Notes: generated by a model from the letters alone, not told the origin. A stretch of 35,123 nt of DNA from an uncultured bacterium (GCA_949297715.1 CASFTJ010000023.1:1-35123); one strand, 5' to 3'. Shown: positions 7,297-15,147, counted from the stretch's first letter. Made by a program: numbers and translations.

Positions 7297-9732
7297 ATGC
7301 TTGACACAATGATGAAAGTTTCATTAACTTTAGTCGCTTTCGACAAAATGTCGAGGGTTATTCGTGATGCTGTAAATAAATCCAATGATGAGTTTGATAA
7401 ACTTCAGCGAGAAATCAAAAACACCTCAGATATGTTAGACAAACTCGGGCAGAATATGACAAAAGTCGGGGGTGCATTGACTCTTGCAGGGGGCGGACTT
7501 GCGTATAAACTTGGAATTACAGAGGCTATTCCTGAAGCATTCCAAATGGAACACCGTTTAAGAGAACTTGGCAATGTCGGTCAATTATCCGCAAAACAAT
7601 TAGAGGATATGGATAAACGTCTTGCATCTATTTCAAGATATACAAACCAGATGCGGCCTGAAATTGCAGAAGGTTTGAATGTTCTTGTAGCTTCAGGTAT
7701 TGATCCGACAAAAGCCCTTGATTATATGAATGTAATCGGCAGAACCGCAACCGGTGAACAAGCTGTGATTGAGGATATTTCTAGAACAGCATTCTCCGTT
7801 ACTGATAACTTAAAAGTTCCGATTTCCGAACTCGGCAAAGCAATGGATATCCTTGCTATGTCAGGTAAAGAAGGAAGATTTGAATTAAAGGATATGGCTT
7901 CTGCGTTCCCATCTTTAACAGCTGGTGCCGCTATGCTTGGAATGAAAGGGACGCCTGCCGTTGCATCTTTAGGTGCAGCCCTACAGGTTGCAATGAAAGG
8001 TGCCGGCGAGGCATCTGAGGCAGCAAATAACTTAGAAAACTTTATTCAAAAAGTTACTTCTCCTCTTGCCGTTAAAAACTTTGAGGAAGTTTTCGGAGTT
8101 AATCTCAAGCAGGTTCTATTGGATGCGGCCGCTCAAGGTCGTGATCCAATCTTAGAAGTAATTGAAATGATGACGGAACTCTCCGGCGGAGATGTGTTTA
8201 AGGTTTCCGAAGTCTTTCAGGATAAACAGGTTTTAAATTTCATAAAACCTATGATGCAGAATCTTGATGAATATAAACGAATAAAAGCATCTGTATTAAG
8301 TGCCGAGGGTGTTGTTGATTCCGACTTTGAACACATGATGGAAACAACAAACGAACAATTTAAGCTCTTAAAAATTAATATGAAAGAGCTTGTATTCCCT
8401 CATCTTCATAAACCGATAGAGTTAATAAATAATCTCCTGACAAAAATAAATAATAATCCTCTGCTACAAAAAGGTTTATTCGGGGCGATTATAGGCACAA
8501 TCGGCTTAGGAATTTTGCTTACAACGCTTGGCACTGCAACAATCATCATTGGAAAGTTTGTTGGAATGTACGGAACATTTCTCAAGTACGCCAGAGATTT
8601 AACTCCTGTTTTAGTACAAAACTCTCAAAAACTTATGCAATTTTTAGGATTGAATTCTGCAACAAGCGGCGGTTTTATCGGAAATATTGCACAGCTTGAT
8701 AAAAATTTGCGTAACGGATTAATTAACGGGATAAAAACTCTGCCTGCAAATATTTCTAAGTCATCTGCCGCTCTCAAAGACTGGACTGTAACATCAATAA
8801 AATCAATGCCGGCTAATTTTATAAACGGCTTAAAGGCGTTCAAAACAGGTTTTTTGAATATTCCAAACCTGATTAAAAATGCGATAATCGCATTCAGAGC
8901 ATTTTCTGTTACTCTGCTTACATCTCCTCTCGGTTGGATTGCTCTTGCAATCGGAGTTGTTGCTCTTGTAATTTACAAATACTGGAAACCAATTTCAGCT
9001 TTCTTTAAAGGTATGTGGCAAGGATTAAAAGAAGGTTTACAACCGTTAATGCCATTATTCCAACGAATCGGTAAGGCTATCTCTCCTATTCTTGCACCTA
9101 TCAAAGCCCTAGTTGATTGGTTCAAAAAACTAATAAAACCCGTTGAAGATACAGGCGGTGCTGCTGAAAAAATGGGCGTTCGTGTTGGTAAAGCCATTGC
9201 TAATATAATCGTGAAGTTGGTTGAACTTGTCACAAAAGCATTTGAATTCGGAAGTAAAATTACGAGTATGCTTGCCGCAGGGATTATGTCCGGTATTGCT
9301 AAAGTAAAAGGCTGCATTTCTCAAGTTGCACAGGTTATAAGAGACCACCTGCCTCATTCCCCTGCAAAGACTGGGCCGCTTAAAGATTTGCACAAGGTTA
9401 AAATTGTTGAAACTATTGCATCAACATTAAAACCATTACCTCTCCAAAATGCGATGACTAAGACCTTGGGAGTATTTTCAGACTCTTGGTTGGCGGCGTT
9501 AAACGGGCACGCAGTCAAGCTGCTTCAGCCCTCTGCCGCCAATCCGCTAAAAGCCAACGTGAGAGGTCGCTCATCTGCACCGGCATCCATTGTTGTAACC
9601 TATAACCCGACAATCACAATTTCAGGTTCTGAATCCAAAGAAGAATTTTTGAAGATGCTCAAAAAACATAAAGATGAAGTTGTGAACATCATTAAAAGAG
9701 AATTTGAACGTAAGGAACGTGTTGCTTATTAA
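7297..9732 (+). CDS. Phage tail tape measure protein (P2 gpT type)
   Basis: 811 residues, intact. The N-terminus (LTLVAFDKMSRVIRDAVNKS) leads into helical coil and a TP901-type tape-measure core: MEHRLRELGNVGQLSAKQLE, RYTNQMRPEIAEGLNVLVAS, TGEQAVIEDISRTAFSV, KEGRFELKDMASAFPSL. Hydrophobic segments follow at roughly residues 390-415 (GLFGAIIGTIGLGILLTTLG) and 540-555, and a C-terminal RDHLPHSPAKTGPLKDLHKV signature common in Mu/P2-like tape measures. It sets tail length and is ejected into the host. A 60-bp palindromic element (9485-9548) lies in frame near its end. It is the longest uninterrupted prophage gene. Confidence 0.85.
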   Translation: MLDTMMKVSLTLVAFDKMSRVIRDAVNKSNDEFDKLQREIKNTSDMLDKLGQNMTKVGGALTLAGGGLAYKLGITEAIPEAFQMEHRLRELGNVGQLSAKQLEDMDKRLASISRYTNQMRPEIAEGLNVLVASGIDPTKALDYMNVIGRTATGEQAVIEDISRTAFSVTDNLKVPISELGKAMDILAMSGKEGRFELKDMASAFPSLTAGAAMLGMKGTPAVASLGAALQVAMKGAGEASEAANNLENFIQKVTSPLAVKNFEEVFGVNLKQVLLDAAAQGRDPILEVIEMMTELSGGDVFKVSEVFQDKQVLNFIKPMMQNLDEYKRIKASVLSAEGVVDSDFEHMMETTNEQFKLLKINMKELVFPHLHKPIELINNLLTKINNNPLLQKGLFGAIIGTIGLGILLTTLGTATIIIGKFVGMYGTFLKYARDLTPVLVQNSQKLMQFLGLNSATSGGFIGNIAQLDKNLRNGLINGIKTLPANISKSSAALKDWTVTSIKSMPANFINGLKAFKTGFLNIPNLIKNAIIAFRAFSVTLLTSPLGWIALAIGVVALVIYKYWKPISAFFKGMWQGLKEGLQPLMPLFQRIGKAISPILAPIKALVDWFKKLIKPVEDTGGAAEKMGVRVGKAIANIIVKLVELVTKAFEFGSKITSMLAAGIMSGIAKVKGCISQVAQVIRDHLPHSPAKTGPLKDLHKVKIVETIASTLKPLPLQNAMTKTLGVFSDSWLAALNGHAVKLLQPSAANPLKANVRGRSSAPASIVVTYNPTITISGSESKEEFLKMLKKHKDEVVNIIKREFERKERVAY
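9485..9548 (+). repeat. Palindromic element A inside the tape measure gene
   Basis: Arms TTGGCGGC (9490-9497) and GCCGCCAA (9535-9542), 8 bp, with an inner GCAG/CTGC hairpin. Flanks CTTGGTTG and ATCCGCT are shared with element B at 13464-13523. It is in frame and encodes SWLAALNGHAVKLLQPSAAN. Arms are conserved, loop differs. Confidence 0.55.
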
Positions 9733-9744
9733 GGAGTTTTGAAA

Positions 9745-10164
9745 TTGTTTGCTCAACTCGGAGACATAAAATTTGAACTAATAACTTATTTCAACGGTTT
9801 AAATGAAACCGTATCCTACAATTACGCTCAACACGAACGTATTGAAAACAAACCAATTCTGCAATTCTTAGGCAAAAATTTGCAGGAAGAAGATATAAAG
9901 TTAAACTTCCACCGTAACTTCTGCGTGCCGGAAGATGAGATAAAAAATTTAAAAGATGTCGCAGATGCGGCAACTCCTTTGAAATTTATCAAAGGAAACG
10001 GTGAATATGTCGGTGTTTTCGTTATTGATGAAATCGGACAAACCACAGAACAAGCCTCACCGGAGGGCGATTTGATGTCGGTTCAGGTCGATGTCCGGCT
10101 AAGAGAATACACAGGAAAAATCCCTGAAGATAAACAGGAAAATAAAGGTTTCAAAAAGAAATGA
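9745..10164 (+). CDS. P2 gpU-like tail protein
   Basis: About 139 residues. The TTG at 9745 is preferred over the TTG at 9739 because AAGGAG is then 8 nt upstream and the product begins FAQLGDIKFELITYF, the standard start of P2 gpU homologues (MFAQLGD..F). Other family-like segments: RIENKPILQFLGKNLQEEDI and FKKK end. gpU is a tail-completion protein of contractile tails. The stop TGA overlaps the ATG of the next gene (ATGA), so the two are translationally coupled. Confidence 0.8.
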   Translation: MFAQLGDIKFELITYFNGLNETVSYNYAQHERIENKPILQFLGKNLQEEDIKLNFHRNFCVPEDEIKNLKDVADAATPLKFIKGNGEYVGVFVIDEIGQTTEQASPEGDLMSVQVDVRLREYTGKIPEDKQENKGFKKK

Positions 10165-10376
10165 CGGAATATTATACCTATATCACTCGTGACGGAGACC
10201 GTTGGGATATGATTTCGCATAAATACTACAGCAACCCTAATTTGTATGAAGAGATTATTAAATCAAACCCCGAAGTTCCGATTGAACCTGTCTTAGATGC
10301 AGGAATAAAACTCAAAATCCCAGTTCTTGAAGAATCCGAAACCATACAGTTTGAACTACCCCCTTGGAAGAAATAA
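10161..10376 (+). CDS. P2 gpX-like LysM tail protein
   Basis: 71 residues, starting in the ATGA overlap. The whole protein is a LysM-like module: YITRDGDRWDMISHKYYSNP, LYEEIIKSNPEVPIEPVLDA, GIKLKIPVL. That matches P2 gpX (about 67 residues), which is predicted to bind peptidoglycan or hub proteins at the tail end. A Glu/Pro-rich tail ends PPWKK. Confidence 0.85.
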   Translation: MTEYYTYITRDGDRWDMISHKYYSNPNLYEEIIKSNPEVPIEPVLDAGIKLKIPVLEESETIQFELPPWKK

Positions 10377-10400
10377 GCGTCAGCCGGAGTGGAGTTGGCG

Positions 10401-10466
10401 GAAACGTTGAGTTTTCGACAACGCAACTTAACGACAGCGACGTAGAAATCTTTGATTTCACAGGAG
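10401..10466 (+). repeat. Prophage intergenic element, copy 2
   Basis: Shorter, divergent copy. Stem CGTT-G-AGTT (10405-10413) with AACT-T-AACG (10425-10433), core CGACGTAG (10438-10445), small hairpin GAAATC-TTT-GATTTC (10445-10459), then CACAGGAG (10459-10466) four bases before the ATG of gpD. The preceding stop is TAA at 10374. Confidence 0.55.
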
Positions 10467-10470
10467 CAAA

Positions 10471-11439
10471 ATGTTAGTACCTATTTTTGAATTATTTTAT
10501 GAACAAAAAAATATAACTAAAGACGTTTCCCCATATGTTACTTCTATTGAGTACACAGATGTTGAACATGGAGAGTCTGACGAGCTTCAGATAACATTCG
10601 AGGATTCTGAAAAACTCTGGCAGGGAGCGTGGATACCTACTAAAGGCGATGCGTTACGTGCATATATCGGTTACGAGGCGGAAAAACTTTTGAATTGCGG
10701 AGTTTTTGAAATTGATGAACTGGAATACGACACTCCGCCTGATGTTATAACCGTAAAAGGTCTTGCTACCGGCATTAAAAAGCCTTTAAGACAAAAGAAT
10801 TCTCAAGGTTATGAAAACAAAACCCTCAAACAAATAGCAAAAGAGATTGCAGATAAGCACGGATACACTTTAGTCGGAGAAGTTGCAGATATTCGTGTTG
10901 ATAGAATTACTCAAAATAAAGAACGTGATTTGACATTCCTGACTAAACTTGCGGAAGAATACGGCTACATCTTCAAAATTGCTGAAAATAACCTCGTTTT
11001 CTATGATGTTAAAAAACTCAAAGGAGCAAACGCCACTCAGATATTCTATAAATCCGATTTGCTGCATATAAATCTCAGAGAAAAAACTTCTCAGAAATAT
11101 AAAGCTGTTCAGGTTTCATACTTCAATCCTAAAAAGAAAAAAGTTGTTAAAGCCACAGCCCGAAATGAAAATGTCAAAAAAGGTGATACTTTAAAGATTA
11201 CCGCCCGGTGTTCTGACAGAAAGCAGGCTATTGCAAAAGCACAGGCCGCACTCTCAACTGCTGATACTAAAATCGAGGGTTCTCTTGAATTTACAGGAAA
11301 TCCGTATTTGATTGCAGGGTCAAATATTGAACTAAAAGGAGTCGGACATTTTTCAGGCAAATACCACATTAAGCAAGCCCGGCATGTGATAGATAGGGCA
11401 AGCGGTTACAGAACATTTTGCGAGGTGGAAAGTGCGTGA
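10471..11439 (+). CDS. P2 gpD-like tail hub / late control protein
   Basis: 322 residues, close to P2 gpD and Mu gpP relatives. Features: NITKDVSPYVTSIEYTDVEH near the start, then the family sequence GESDELQITFEDSEKLWQGA, WIPTKGDALRAYIG, ELEYDTPPDVITVKGLATG, KNERDLTFLTKLAEEYGY-like QNKERDLTFLTKLAEEYGY and a final GHFSGKYHIKQARHVIDRAS. gpD forms the trimeric hub on which spike and tube stand. The stop TGA lies within the first bases of intergenic element copy 3. Its own ribosome site is supplied by copy 2. Confidence 0.85.
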   Translation: MLVPIFELFYEQKNITKDVSPYVTSIEYTDVEHGESDELQITFEDSEKLWQGAWIPTKGDALRAYIGYEAEKLLNCGVFEIDELEYDTPPDVITVKGLATGIKKPLRQKNSQGYENKTLKQIAKEIADKHGYTLVGEVADIRVDRITQNKERDLTFLTKLAEEYGYIFKIAENNLVFYDVKKLKGANATQIFYKSDLLHINLREKTSQKYKAVQVSYFNPKKKKVVKATARNENVKKGDTLKITARCSDRKQAIAKAQAALSTADTKIEGSLEFTGNPYLIAGSNIELKGVGHFSGKYHIKQARHVIDRASGYRTFCEVESA

Positions 11440-11542
11440 GCAGTGTGTGAAGACCGAAACGGCTTGTGTAGGCAAGGCGTTGGAGGTCGTAACCGTTCTA
11501 TACCGACGTAGGAACGCAGGCGAAGCCGAGTACCACAGGAGG
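11434..11542 (+). repeat. Prophage intergenic element, copy 3
   Basis: Begins GCGTGAGCAGTGTGTGAAG, so it includes the stop of gpD. Nested hairpin: GACC (11452-11455), AACG, CTTG, loop, CAAG, CGTT, GGTC (11485-11488) with 1x1 mismatches. Then AACCGT, and CGTTC (11494-11498) pairing GAACG (11512-11516) around TATACCGACGTAG. Small hairpin GGC-GAA-GCC, then ACAGGAGG (11535-11542) before GTG 11548. About 81 of the first 84 nt equal copy 4. Confidence 0.75.
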
Positions 11543-11547
11543 AAAAA

Positions 11548-12057
11548 GTGTTAAGGTTTGGAATTGTATCACAAATTGATCCAATAAATGTTCAGGCTCG
11601 TGTAAGTTTTGAAGATGATGAGTCAACATCATACTGGCTTCCGATTCTTCAAACAAAAACATTGAAAGACAAGTTTTACGCAATGCCGGATATCGGAGAA
11701 CAAGTTGCCTGCCTTATGGATGAAAATTCTGAAGACGGAGTAATTCTCGGAGCAATTTATTCGGCTGAAGATGTGTCAACCACGCAAAGCGAAAAACAAT
11801 TATCTGTAAACCTTGAAGACGGCTCATATATAAATGCTGATAAAGAAAATCAGACTCTCACCGTTGTTTTTTCAAAAATTAAATTAATCGGAAACATAGA
11901 ACACGAGGGAACTTTCACAAACACCGCAGGAATAAAATCCAATGCTGATATTACTGACAAAACCTCATCAATGCAAGCAATGAGAGATGTTTACAATTCA
12001 CACACGCACACAGGAAACCAAGGAAAAGCAACTTCTGCACCTAATAAAACAATGTAA
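11548..12057 (+). CDS. P2 gpV-like baseplate spike protein
   Basis: 169 residues from GTG with AGGAGG 5 nt upstream. The OB-like N-terminus (LRFGIVSQIDPINVQARVSF, then EDDESTSYWLPILQTKTL) and MPDIGEQVACLMDENSEDGV plus ILGAIYSAED are the standard gpV/gp45 spike motifs. A beta-rich segment follows (KIKLIGNIEHEGTFTNTAG), and a C-terminus with YNSHTHTGNQGKATSAP. The HTH repeat near the tip commonly binds metal in spike apexes. Spike proteins pierce the host outer membrane. The 3' end is overlapped antisense by the ParE-like toxin frame. Confidence 0.85.
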   Translation: MLRFGIVSQIDPINVQARVSFEDDESTSYWLPILQTKTLKDKFYAMPDIGEQVACLMDENSEDGVILGAIYSAEDVSTTQSEKQLSVNLEDGSYINADKENQTLTVVFSKIKLIGNIEHEGTFTNTAGIKSNADITDKTSSMQAMRDVYNSHTHTGNQGKATSAPNKTM

Positions 12058-12378
12058 GAAAGGATACAAAATGGGAAAATTATAACAATGCAAAATATCC
12101 TGATAGGCAGTAAGAACTCTTGAAATATATAAATTCTTATTTTCTACTCTATATGCGATAACATAACGCTTTTTTACTATATAAAACCTATAATCTTTAT
12201 AAGTAAAATCAGGTCTTTTTATACCGGACTCAGGGAATTTAGTCAATCTGCGACAGGCTTTCAACAGCAAATTCAAATGCTTTTCAGCCGCTTTAACGTT
12301 ATCTCTGGCAATAAAATCGGAAATTAAATCCATATCATTATATGCCTGTTCGGTAATAATAAGATTTAAATTATTCAT
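11998..12378 (-). CDS. ParE/RelE-family toxin with a run-on C-terminus
   Basis: 126 residues. Residues 1-97 are a normal ParE/RelE-fold toxin: LIITEQAYNDMDLISDFIAR, AEKHLNLLLKACRRLTKFPE, SGIKRPDFTYKDYRFYIVKK, RYVIAYRVENKNLYISRVLT. The family normally ends soon after this. Here about 28 residues follow (LHCYNFPILYPFLHCFIR and beyond), and the last 20 codons are antisense to the end of gpV. The native stop was therefore probably lost when the cassette landed. The ATG overlaps the antitoxin stop by 8 nt. Target (gyrase or ribosome) cannot be told. Confidence 0.75.
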   Translation of the reverse strand: MNNLNLIITEQAYNDMDLISDFIARDNVKAAEKHLNLLLKACRRLTKFPESGIKRPDFTYKDYRFYIVKKRYVIAYRVENKNLYISRVLTAYQDILHCYNFPILYPFLHCFIRCRSCFSLVSCVRV

Positions 12379-12616
12379 ACTTAGACAAAAGTTTTTTAAA
12401 AGCAGTTTCTCCGTCCATCACTCTGCCTGCTTTTATATCATCCTCACCCTTTTGAAGTTCGGCATTAAATGCATCAATGCGTTCTTGGGAAACAGACTTT
12501 CTTAATTTCAGAAGATTCATAGCCTCTTGGACAATATCATTCACAGAATTATATAACCCTGTAGCCATCTGTTCCTTTATAAATTTATCGAAATCACTGC
12601 TTAAAGATATATCCAT
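12371..12616 (-). CDS. ParD-like ribbon-helix-helix antitoxin
   Basis: 81 residues from the ATG at 12616, preferred over 12649 because AGAGG lies 7 nt upstream and the product then begins MDISLSSDFDKFIKEQ. A ribbon-helix-helix domain (ISLSSDFDKFIKEQMATGLY and SVNDIVQEAMNLL) binds DNA. The acidic/basic C-terminal helix (IDAFNAELQKGEDDIKAGRV) would wrap the toxin. ParD types usually repress their own promoter together with the toxin. A TATAAT lies upstream at 12656-12661 (minus strand). Inserted between phage genes V and W against their direction. Confidence 0.8.
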   Translation of the reverse strand: MDISLSSDFDKFIKEQMATGLYNSVNDIVQEAMNLLKLRKSVSQERIDAFNAELQKGEDDIKAGRVMDGETAFKKLLSKYE

Positions 12617-12699
12617 GAATTTACCTCTAAAATTGACAACATTGTACATAAAAAATTATAACAAAAAATCCCCGAAAGCTCAATAAATTACTAAAAATT

Positions 12700-13068
12700 A
12701 TGACAAACTTAAATGAAATCACCTACGTTGACTGGCAATTAAAACTCAACGCAATCGGCGGTGTTGCCGAGGGTGCTGATGATATTAACCAGTGCATCGC
12801 AATTATACTTCTAACTAAAAAAGGCTCTGTACCTCATCGTCCAACCTTTGGTTCGGACATATATAAATACATTGATTACCCCATAAACGAAGCAACTCCA
12901 AATATTGTACGTGAGGCGACAGATGCAATCACTATGTGGGAAACCCGCATAAAAATAAATTCTATCGAGGTCGAGATAGAAGAATCCACTTTAACCGTAA
13001 AAGTCGAATGGACATTAAAAGATTCAAACGCAAACGGAGTTGCGGAGGTAAGCGTGAGCAGTGTGTGA
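12700..13068 (+). CDS. P2 gpW-like baseplate protein (gp25 family)
   Basis: 122 residues. Matches the gpW/gp25 lysozyme-like baseplate family: INQCIAIILLTKKGSVPHRP, TFGSDIYKYIDYPINEAT, IVREATDAITMWETRIKINS and EVEIEESTLTVKVEWTL. The conserved GS-x-P-x-RP-x-F/YGS segment is intact. gpW forms baseplate wedges. The ATG at 12700 has no Shine-Dalgarno; the TA cassette probably replaced the original upstream element. The last codons (VSVSSV-TGA) are already part of intergenic element copy 4, so that element replaced the native C-terminus. Confidence 0.8.
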   Translation: MTNLNEITYVDWQLKLNAIGGVAEGADDINQCIAIILLTKKGSVPHRPTFGSDIYKYIDYPINEATPNIVREATDAITMWETRIKINSIEVEIEESTLTVKVEWTLKDSNANGVAEVSVSSV

Positions 13069-13166
13069 AGACCGAAACGGCTTGCGTTGGCAAGACGTTG
13101 GAGGTCGTAACCGTTCTATACCGACGTAGGAACGCAACGAACGCAGTGAGTGAGTACCACAGGAGG
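13052..13166 (+). repeat. Prophage intergenic element, copy 4
   Basis: Nearly identical to copy 3 over the first 84 nt; the three differences lie in the hairpin loop and in one mismatch. GACC (13070) / GGTC (13103), AACG/CGTT, CTTG/CAAG; CGTTC (13112-13116) / GAACG (13130-13134) around CGACGTAG. A variable tail follows, then ACAGGAGG (13159-13166) seven bases before ATG 13174. It contains the stop of gpW. Confidence 0.75.
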
Positions 13167-13173
13167 AAATTTA

Positions 13174-13436
13174 ATGACACAACTGCCTGAACCTAATTTT
13201 ATCGAACGTGATCCCGATGTTGTTACAAAAGAATGGATTGCCGCTTATGAAGAAAAATCCGGCAAAGTTCTTAAACCGTTTTGAGAATGAAAATTCAGGA
13301 AACCGCAAAACAAAATCTTTTAAGCTATGCACCATTGGAGATTCTTGAGCATATCGGCGAACCGTTGGGTGTTAGCAAACTCCTTGCGAATTGCTCGCTT
13401 ACGACCTTAAAGTTTTCTGTTGATGATGCTCATTGA
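13174..13436 (+). pseudogene. P2 gpJ-like baseplate protein, deleted and truncated
   Basis: First fragment, 36 codons: MTQLPEPNFIERDPDVVTKE and IAAYEEKSGKVLKPF, then TGA at 13282. The next frame continues VLRMKIQETAKQNLLSYAPL, EILEHIGEPLGVSKLLANC, TTLKFSVDDAH. Full-length J proteins have about 20 more residues (QVE...LIAYRE) between the two pieces, so a small frameshifting deletion lies at about 13278. The remaining roughly 200 residues of J, and gpI and fibre genes, are gone. The frame runs into the transposase gene from the other strand. Confidence 0.7.
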
Positions 13437-14922
13437 GAATATTTTTATCTATGTCTTGTTTCGCTTGGTTGCCGGCGTTAAACGTGTCTCCGCTCCGCTT
13501 CGCACTCTGCCGGCAATCCGCTTGAACGGTATTTAAACACTCTTTAATCGTCATACTTCTATCATTCGGACAGGGTTTTGAATTGTGAAACTCAAGCCAG
13601 CAATCAATAAATTTAATAGCCTCCTGAACTGTCGGAATATAGTTTTTAGTTAATTTTTTGTGCATATCTCTATGGAGTTTCTCACCACGTTTTAACCATG
13701 CAGGTTTATCTTCAATACTTGTTCCGATATAACTTGTCATCATTTTTTCGAACTCTTCTTGAAATTCAAGGAAGAATCTCTCTATAACTTTTGCACGTGC
13801 ATTGTATGGTTTAGCAAAAACGGAGCGGATACCTAAATTGGCATACACTCCGTTAAAGCCCTCCTCATCGAAATCACAAGATTGAAAATACTTTGCCTTA
13901 AATGCTTTGCCGTTATCTTGATAAACTACTTTCGGGATTATTCCAAGATTTAAAATAGCGTTCCTTAAAGCACTTGCAATGCACTGAGTGTTTTCAGTCA
14001 TCATAATTTCATAGCCGACTAATGCTGTTGATTTCCAGTCTAAAAAACCGACCAAAGTTGCTCTGGTCGGTTTTCCTGTAAATGGATTTATTACTTGGAA
14101 GTTGAGAACGTGTCCGTCTGCTATCAAGATATCTCCAACTTCTATTTTACTTATATCCCTCTCAATATATGGTTCAACCTTATCGTGGTAGGCTTTCATA
14201 CCCTCACGTCTTAGCACCCACTCCGCATAATGGTTTCTTCTGAAATGCTCCGCAAACCGTTTGAAAGTTATATTACTCGGCAGAGCATCTTCATCATATC
14301 CTTTTTTAATCAACACTTGTTTTGCAAGCCTGATTGCTGTATTGTACCCGAATTTATTCTGATGAAGTAAAAGAGCAAGCAGAACTTTTTTCATATTGTC
14401 ATCCAAAATGCTATTATACTCACCCTGTTTTGTTATTTTGTATTGAGGTATTAGGGATTCTGCGTTGCCTGTTTTCTTGTAGGCTTGTATGTATCTTCTC
14501 AATGTACCGGTTGAAATACTGCCCAGAAATTCGTATGCTTTTGGTAAATACAATCCTGAATTATACAGGTCTAAAAATTCAGCATCAGCTTCTTTTATAC
14601 TCGGATATTTATTTCTGTGTTCAAGTGCGGCTTTAACAATGTTCATTCTGTGATTTGCCGTCTGTCTTGCTTTATCTGTAATAACAGGCGGTTTGTAATT
14701 CAACGGAACAATTGCCGTTGATTTTGTTTCGCATTCCCGAAGTTTTTGTTGTAATTCAGGTTCTAAACTTGAAAACAATATTTCGTATGAGATACCGCCG
14801 TTAACTTTGACTTCCCTTGAAATATATTTGCTTTCAGGTTTGTTTATTTCCATTCGGATTGAACGAGTGCTTTTCAACCCCTTAGCCTGTGCGATTTCTT
14901 TAATATTAATATATTCATTCAT
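13399..14922 (-). CDS. MuA-like DDE transposase, 3' end altered
   Basis: 507 residues from the ATG at 14922 (AAGG 9 nt upstream); an in-frame GTG at 14931 touches the ribosome site and is less likely. The N-terminus (INIKEIAQAKGLKSTRSIRM, then GGISYEILFSSLEPELQQKL) is a Mu-type DNA-binding domain. The rve/DDE core has GDILIADGHV (D269), VVYQDNGKAFKA (D336) and ARAKVIERFF (E381). MuA has D269, D336 and E392. The last codons (HHQQKTLRS) are antisense to the J remnant, so the natural C-terminus, which in MuA contacts MuB and ClpX, is lost. No MuB follows. Its strand is opposite to the late genes. Element B lies in its 3' end. Confidence 0.85.
   Translation of the reverse strand: MNEYINIKEIAQAKGLKSTRSIRMEINKPESKYISREVKVNGGISYEILFSSLEPELQQKLRECETKSTAIVPLNYKPPVITDKARQTANHRMNIVKAALEHRNKYPSIKEADAEFLDLYNSGLYLPKAYEFLGSISTGTLRRYIQAYKKTGNAESLIPQYKITKQGEYNSILDDNMKKVLLALLLHQNKFGYNTAIRLAKQVLIKKGYDEDALPSNITFKRFAEHFRRNHYAEWVLRREGMKAYHDKVEPYIERDISKIEVGDILIADGHVLNFQVINPFTGKPTRATLVGFLDWKSTALVGYEIMMTENTQCIASALRNAILNLGIIPKVVYQDNGKAFKAKYFQSCDFDEEGFNGVYANLGIRSVFAKPYNARAKVIERFFLEFQEEFEKMMTSYIGTSIEDKPAWLKRGEKLHRDMHKKLTKNYIPTVQEAIKFIDCWLEFHNSKPCPNDRSMTIKECLNTVQADCRQSAKRSGDTFNAGNQAKQDIDKNILNEHHQQKTLRS
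13464..13523 (+). repeat. Palindromic element B in the transposase 3' end
   Basis: Arms TTGCCGGC (13469-13476) and GCCGGCAA (13509-13516). The same flanks as element A (CTTGGTTG, GTTAAACG, CTCTGCCG, CAATCCGCT). One arm position is G-C in A and C-G in B, i.e. a compensatory swap. Antisense to the transposase. Confidence 0.55.
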
Positions 14923-15043
14923 GGTACACACACCTTAACTCTGAAGATGAAGAATTGGAACACCACTTCCGAGCATTGTGTCGGTTTTGTATCAATTAAA
15001 AAATTTAACAGGCAGAATTTTCAAAAACCTCAAACGACTCACA

Positions 15044-15068
15044 TTGCCCAGAGGAATCATACCATTTG
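15044..15068 (-). repeat. Candidate transposase/operator site, copy 1
   Basis: The most diverged of three direct copies; 19 of 25 positions agree with the copy at 15121. Nearest to the transposase start. Confidence 0.4.
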
Positions 15069-15120
15069 AACCAAGCCTTAATCGCCCTAAAACACAAGCA
15101 GAAAAAGTGTTGCAATCCTT

Positions 15121-15147
15121 TTGCCCGAAATAATCACACCATCTGCC
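15121..15147 (-). repeat. Candidate transposase/operator site, copy 2
   Basis: 27-bp copy, identical to the one at 15232-15258 except one base (A/G). Reads GGCAGATGGTGTGATTATTT on the minus strand before CGGGCAA. Confidence 0.5.
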
